From positions 1,021 through 65,020 of the forward strand of contig DDBV01000024.1 of NCBI GenBank assembly GCA_002335145.1: a DNA stretch of 64,000 nucleotides. The letters are read 5' to 3'. The position numbers and the translations under genes are program-made. Origin of the DNA: Patescibacteria group bacterium UBA2023. GTDB taxonomy: Bacteria; Patescibacteriota; Gracilibacteria; BD1-5; UBA2023. Position 1 is the stretch's first letter; every line of letters starts with the position of its first letter. Below, in pieces: positions 60,055 through 64,000 of this stretch. The notes under the pieces are model-generated. The model saw only the letters and a list, made by a program, of their open reading frames with translations. It ran no database searches and had not been told where the DNA came from.

Positions 60055-61377
60055 CTATTTCACTCGGTATCAGACGAGTGTGCCGTTGTAGTCGATGTAG
60101 TTAATATCTCCAGTTGTGTACAGTCGAGGTTCATACGCGGAACGCAGAAAGTAATACGTTCAATCCACCTCCTTTACACTGTTTAGTTCCTGCCAGATGT
60201 TAAAACAACTTGTGTTTTTTGTATTCCTACAGAGCTCCATGCCAAGGAACCCGAACAAAACAGGCTCTTTCCTATCTTCAGATACATCGCTATATGCCGT
60301 CGCTTCATAAAATTGGCTGTCTTTCTCGATGTGTACTTGCCACTTCCCCTTGGAAAGAACGGTCGCAAGAACGATATTTTGCTTAATAGTGTCATCCGAG
60401 TCCTCGGAGCCCAGGACAAACGAAAGGGTGTACTGGCTCGTTACGGCTTTTCGGTCGTACTTCTCGTTACGAGAATCCACATAGCGGTAGTCACGCTCAT
60501 ACGCATACGTCATTCCGTTATAAAACACCCCTCCCTGATACTTCGTGGCTGAAACGTAAACGGGAATTTTCGAGAGAAGCGTTTGGAGTTTTTGCTGATC
60601 CCCCACTTGATCCTGACTCTTTTTGTCGAGAAGCGGGAAAATCACGCTCGCGTCCTTTTTCTTAAAACCCTCAAGGAGCTCGCTCGTTACCTGCTTGGAG
60701 ACAGCGACCGCGTAGAATTGGAACAAGAGATTCATCATCTCTCCGCGTGTGAGTTTTTGCTCGTAGCTCTCGGTTGCTGGTCGTTCATTGTTTGAGAACC
60801 GAATACCGTTGCTGAGAGCCACCGTGACGAACTCGTAGTACCACTTTCCGGTGTCGATAAAATCGGAGACTTTTGAGACCTGAGATTCATTTGACTCGAT
60901 TCCGAAAACATTCACGAGGATCTTATGAGCCTCGGAAACGAGAATATTGTCGTTCGGATGAAAAGTTCCGTCCGCGTATCCTCCGAGGTATTTCTTGACC
61001 TTGGAGTAGCAGAGGTACTTGTTGTACCACTTGTCGGGGGACGAGTCCGTGAAACAGTTCGTATTGTACTCGTCTCCGATGGGCTCCTTGGTGACGTTGA
61101 ACATCATCTTCAAGAACTCAGCTCGGGTGATCTGTCCGTCTGGGAGAAATTTTCCGGCGTTGATGCCGTCTTTGTATCCGTCGAATACTCCGACCTCGTA
61201 TCCCCACTGGATCGAATCGTAGTAGGGGTTGTCGAGATTTTCTTGGGAAATGGTCTCGTTGACGTCTCTCGTTTTTTCGAGCATCGTCAGCGCGTAAGCC
61301 GACTGGGAGGTCACGATAATCGCCAAAGCGAGCAAAGCACTCGCTATCCGCGAAGATATGGAAGTTGTCATGGACAT
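60055..61377 (-). CDS. SLH-domain surface protein, 440 aa
   Basis: A signal peptide (SSRIASALLALAIIVTSQSAYA) is followed by S-layer homology repeats: GVFDGYKDGINAGKFLPDGQITRAEFLKMM (split motif), LGGYADGTFHPNDNILVSEAHKIL and a third weaker unit to about residue 210. SLH domains attach proteins to the cell-wall polymer or S-layer. The C-terminal half is an alpha/beta domain of unknown type. Two TGA codons near the end are Gly. It lies 23 bases upstream of the exported repeat protein, so both are likely one envelope operon. Confidence 0.9.
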
Positions 61378-61395
61378 AGTGAAAAAGGGTGGCTG

Positions 61396-61635
61396 TTAAA
61401 GGGGGTTTTTATCTTCCGTCGGGGTCTTTGGTTTGGCCGTAGGGAGAATATGCAGATTCATAGCCCACAATTCTAGGGCTATGACTACGAGCAGGTTAAC
61501 TGCCACATATCCAGTAACCGGAAGGACTTCTTCGATAGTAGAAAAGGGAGTTGCCCATCGTATCAGTGTGACAACCAACATAATCGTTGATATCACTCCA
61601 GCGACAAAACGTATGAAGTTTGGAAATGCGTTCAT
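61396..61635 (-). CDS. Two-helix membrane protein, 79 aa
   Basis: Helices at about 8-27 (RFVAGVISTIMLVVTLIRW) and 38-60 (VTGYVAVNLLVVIALELWAM), with a Lys/Pro tail. No TGA. It lies 18 bases before the SLH gene on the same strand. Function unknown. Confidence 0.75.
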   Translation of the reverse strand: MNAFPNFIRFVAGVISTIMLVVTLIRWATPFSTIEEVLPVTGYVAVNLLVVIALELWAMNLHILPTAKPKTPTEDKNPL

Positions 61636-61853
61636 AGGGAGAGGGGTTGTTATTAAGAAGGCTGAGAGAAATTAGCACGAATGAATTCTTGCAGGATTTT
61701 AGACCTTTGTGTAGTAGGGCTTTTTATTTGAACGCATCGAAACAAGAGATGCTCGACAGGAACGCTCTCGCACGAAGCGACAAACCCCCTCCCCATGAAT
61801 GTACCCGCATGGGACGGGAAGACCTGCTCATAGGCCGGAAATGGTCAAAAAAT

Positions 61854-61886
61854 AAAGGCGTATTTCCGTGTAGGATTCGCCTTTAA
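61854..61886. terminator. Terminator-like hairpin
   Basis: AAAGGCG (61854-61860) pairs with CGCCTTT (61878-61884), flanked by A-rich and T-rich runs. It could end transcription in either direction. No gene precedes it on the plus strand. Confidence 0.6.
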
Positions 61887-61938
61887 ATTTGTGTCATGAC
61901 AAACAATAAAGGACGACTCGTACACTTTTGGATTGTTT

Positions 61939-62084
61939 GCTTAAGACATCCGCGGCCCCATCTTTCCGTAAAGCAAAGAAGGAGACTCTTGTGTACAAGC
62001 CGTCCTGACTATTGCTTTACGTACAAAGTAGCCCGAATTCACGAAGAAAACGAAGCCCTTTGGGGGCACAGGGATGTCTTAAGC
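61939..62084. other. Nested inverted-repeat element, possible structured RNA
   Basis: An outer perfect 13-bp stem, GCTTAAGACATCC (61939-61951) with GGATGTCTTAAGC (62072-62084), encloses an inner perfect 10-bp stem, CGTAAAGCAA (61967-61976) with TTGCTTTACG (62012-62021). That in turn holds a small CTTG/CAAG hairpin at 61988-61999. GC-rich arms (GCGGCCCC, TTTGGGGGC) could also pair. The rest of 61636-62166 contains no gene that I can support. It may be a regulatory or small RNA, or a recombination/transfer site. Confidence 0.7.
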
Positions 62085-62149
62085 CCCTTAATATTATGTT
62101 TTTTCGACGATCAATCAACCCCGAACTTGATTCGCTCCCGAATTTCAAA

Positions 62150-62172
62150 AAATAAGTCCATAGGACTTATTT
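62150..62172 (-). terminator. Terminator overlapping the stop of the RarA-like gene
   Basis: AAATAAGTCC (62150-62159) pairs perfectly with GGACTTATTT (62163-62172); on the minus strand it is followed by TTTTTT. The stop codon of the gene lies inside the stem. Confidence 0.85.
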
Positions 62173-63192
62173 CATTTTTCGGAGATTTTGTGGGCTGTGG
62201 AGAATGCTTTTGTAGGAGTCGCCGAGACAGGATTTCTCGTTTACGAGCAGGGCTCATTCCGTGAAGAAATGACGATTCCCCCTCCCCCGTCTTTTTCACT
62301 CGGCCGTGTGTTTGTCATAGGCGTAGTCGGGAAAGGGTCTCGGTTGCAGAAAATCATATTTCGCGAGATCGATAGCATCGTAGAGGGTGTCGATTCGGGT
62401 TTGGGTTTTCTCTACTTCTTCTTCGGAGGTCGTCCTGAGACGGTTGGCATGACGACTCGCAAGATAGAAAAACGTGTAGTAGAGCAGGGTTCCGTCTTTT
62501 CCCGCGAGCAGTTCCTTGTAGAAGAAAGCGATCCTCGCGTACCGAGTCATGATAGTCAGGACGACGGGGTCTTTTATGGTCGCCAAGAATCCCCCGATCT
62601 TCTGTTCGAGGGTTCGGTTGTATCGCTTGTAATATTCGCGTATCTCGGCGGGTTTCAGTGGGGTATTTTCGTTGGTTGTCCCGAGAAAGTTCATCACATC
62701 CTCAGCTTTCGCCTTGATCTCTTTCGAGAAGGTCGGAGCATTCAGAAACATGATGGGTCGGTCGAAGGTCTGAAAGAACGAAGAGTCCTTGTCGGTGAAC
62801 CTCATCCGATTCGCACAGATGCAGTTATCCACTTCCCGATTCTTCGGACTTATGCAGAGAAGCACTATGAGTTTCAAGAGTATTTGCTCGTCTGTCTCTT
62901 TCACGATATCCGACGCATTCGATATCCTCGTGAAAAAGCCGTCGCCGGACTGATCGAGTCAGTCGAGTCCGAAAATATTGACGATGGGTTTCGCGAGAAA
63001 GAGATTCGCAAATCCGATATCTTCGACGAGATAGGTGAGGATTTTCGTGACGACGATCTTCTTGCCTCCCGCAGAGGAAGCCATGAGAGTATTCGCGTAG
63101 TACAGAGCATCTTCCACAAGACCCCTTCGTACCGACTTCTGAAGGGCCGAAATATTCGTGAAAAGTTCGTTCGTGAAATCTTCTGCTGGCAT
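62167..63192 (-). CDS. Protein like the C-terminal half of RarA/MgsA, 341 aa
   Basis: The N-terminal 60 residues (ALQKSVRRGLVEDALYYANTLM, then TYLVEDIGFANL) match in order the helical region after the AAA+ domain in RarA/MgsA and clamp-loader proteins (AL.KS.RG.D.DAALYW, ASEDIG). The AAA+ domain itself is absent. The remaining 270 residues are helical and unassigned. Three TGA codons are Gly. The function could be interaction with a replication protein; the likeness is limited to about 60 residues. ATG 63192 is chosen; the frame is open to 63342. Confidence 0.6.
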
Positions 63193-63374
63193 GGATATAC
63201 GACAAAGGACGGATATGCCGCCATAGTATTCGTTTTTTGAGGAAAGTCCCGAGCGATAAATTTTGACCGTAACACAATCTCTACGTATTTCTACACGAAC
63301 GAACCAAAGCAAGAATATATATTTTTCGAGAAAAGCATACAATCACGGTACTTATCCACACTTCATTCTTTATT

Positions 63375-63884
63375 ATGAATCAACAAATTCTTACAGGTGA
63401 CGTTTCTAACAAAATCAGCTCAAAACAATCGATTATATTTACCGCTCAATGTCCCAATTTAGACCTGCTATCTACACAGTGTATCTTTAGTATCAAGTTT
63501 CAGAACAAATGAAGCAAAACTGGTCATAAAGACGGAGAAATATCCTTAAAAATTTATGAGATAAAAACGGGAAATATTCTTTTATTTAACAATATTGAAA
63601 AAGTTCAAAGAGATGACACTTGTAATGACTACATACAAGATTTTATGAAGTATGTCTTTGAGGCAATTAGGGGAGCATACAACACATATGATATCAAGTA
63701 TGTTATTGGAAAGAATGTTGATTCCTATGCTAAGGGGCTCATAGCAAAATACGAAAGTAATGGCTTCTTATTCTATAAATCATATATAGACTTATGATCA
63801 AATCACCCAGACCATGCAGAAATAACATCAATTATTCAAGATGAGTCAATTTCTCTCATACCCTTTGTAATACTTAAAATCTAA
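63375..63884 (+). CDS. Hypothetical protein, 169 aa
   Basis: From ATG 63375 to TAA 63882-63884 with two TGA (Gly) codons. The sequence is AT-rich compared with the region and looks alpha/beta: KTGNILLFNNIEKVQRDD, YIQDFMKYVFEAIRGAYN, DIKYVIGKNVDSYAKGLI. No family recognised. Divergent from the RarA-like gene. Its different composition suggests recent acquisition. The last 116 bases of the window hold nothing I can identify. Confidence 0.7.
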
Positions 63885-64000
63885 CAAAAAAACAGAGTGT
63901 GCCCCCCACTAAGGCTTATATTTTACAATCTACACCTCCACAAACCATACCGTATCCTCTAATACGTCAAAAAATACATCGTCGGGGAGAAAGTGTTGTC

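Noticed and set aside
62188-63240. 350-codon plus-strand frame
   Set aside because: Antisense to the RarA-like gene; residue composition is of a shadow frame.
1149-63884. Genetic code 4 (UGA=Trp)
   Set aside because: TGA falls on conserved Gly positions in several families and the tRNA carries glycine identity features; normal TGG codons serve Trp.
1149-63884. Mass pseudogenisation or poor assembly as the cause of interrupted frames
   Set aside because: Interruptions are always TGA and in frame, never frameshifts, and TAA/TAG do not interrupt conserved domains.
1-64000. CRISPR arrays
   Set aside because: No regularly spaced 24-40 bp repeats were seen; the only repeats are the two-copy 34-mer, the 11-bp triplet and inverted repeats.

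Overview
ORGANISM AND CODE. The window reads as a fragment of a Candidate Phyla Radiation bacterium of the Gracilibacteria / Absconditabacteria (SR1) kind, where UGA is a glycine codon and only UAA and UAG stop translation (NCBI table 25). Read with the standard code, most genes look broken. With TGA=Gly they become full-length and TGA falls where the families have glycine. The window also carries the tRNA that would do this: an elongator-type tRNA with anticodon UCA and glycine-type acceptor features (17740-17818). All coordinates below use TGA=Gly. CGA and CGG are used freely in conserved genes, so they appear to be ordinary Arg codons here. Bases 1-15 match an Illumina adapter end, so the contig starts artificially.

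LAYOUT. (1) 0-8 kb: variant-repeat protein (5' partial), AI-2E-type permease, OmpR-type response regulator, endonuclease/exonuclease/phosphatase protein with a truncated copy in front, MsbA-like ABC exporter, double cyclic-nucleotide-binding protein, membrane SpoIIE/PP2C phosphatase. (2) 8-16 kb: a minus-strand block that looks phage-structural, divergent from a 1399-residue protein of unknown function. (3) 16.2-19.4 kb: chromosomal core with rplJ-rplL behind a strong promoter and leader, tRNA-Gly(UCA), a deoxyribosyltransferase-like gene, a small basic protein, tRNA-Arg(GCG), tRNA-Pro(GGG). (4) 19.4-23.2 kb: accessory genes, including one member of a large paralogue pair. (5) 23.3-29.2 kb: a copper/silver-type efflux operon (Met/His-rich lipoprotein, His-rich exported protein, membrane fusion protein, HME-RND pump). 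(6) 29.4-36.3 kb: one long minus-strand operon of envelope proteins, an FtsK-like ATPase with altered Walker motifs and small genes. (7) 36.3-39.1 kb: a compact nest of inverted repeats, an XRE regulator and a large serine recombinase. (8) 39.0-43.7 kb: an AT-rich retron of SMC-like ATPase with transmembrane helices, probable DUF4297-type nuclease, structured ncRNA and retron reverse transcriptase. (9) 44-56 kb: DUF2958 and other small mobile-element genes, a tyrosine recombinase, the second member of the paralogue pair, a sigma-factor-like protein, two genes behind a duplicated promoter-like element, and a second large serine recombinase. (10) 56.5-64 kb: lipoprotein, zinc-ribbon protein, exported variant-repeat protein, SLH-domain protein, a structured intergenic element, a RarA C-terminus-like protein and an unrecognised gene.

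HOW IT FITS. Regions 6-10 look like one or more integrated plasmid- or phage-like elements: three site-specific recombinases, a putative element-specific sigma factor, a DNA-translocase-like operon and a defence cargo. The best candidate for an undescribed system is the retron: its reverse transcriptase has the retron hallmarks (NAxxH, VTG, YADD) but sits with a membrane-spanning SMC-like ATPase and a Cap4/DUF4297-like protein, all read in genetic code 25. Other strong leads are the UGA-decoding tRNA, the sigma-like gene next to duplicated promoter-like elements, and two nested inverted-repeat elements (36.3 and 62.0 kb).
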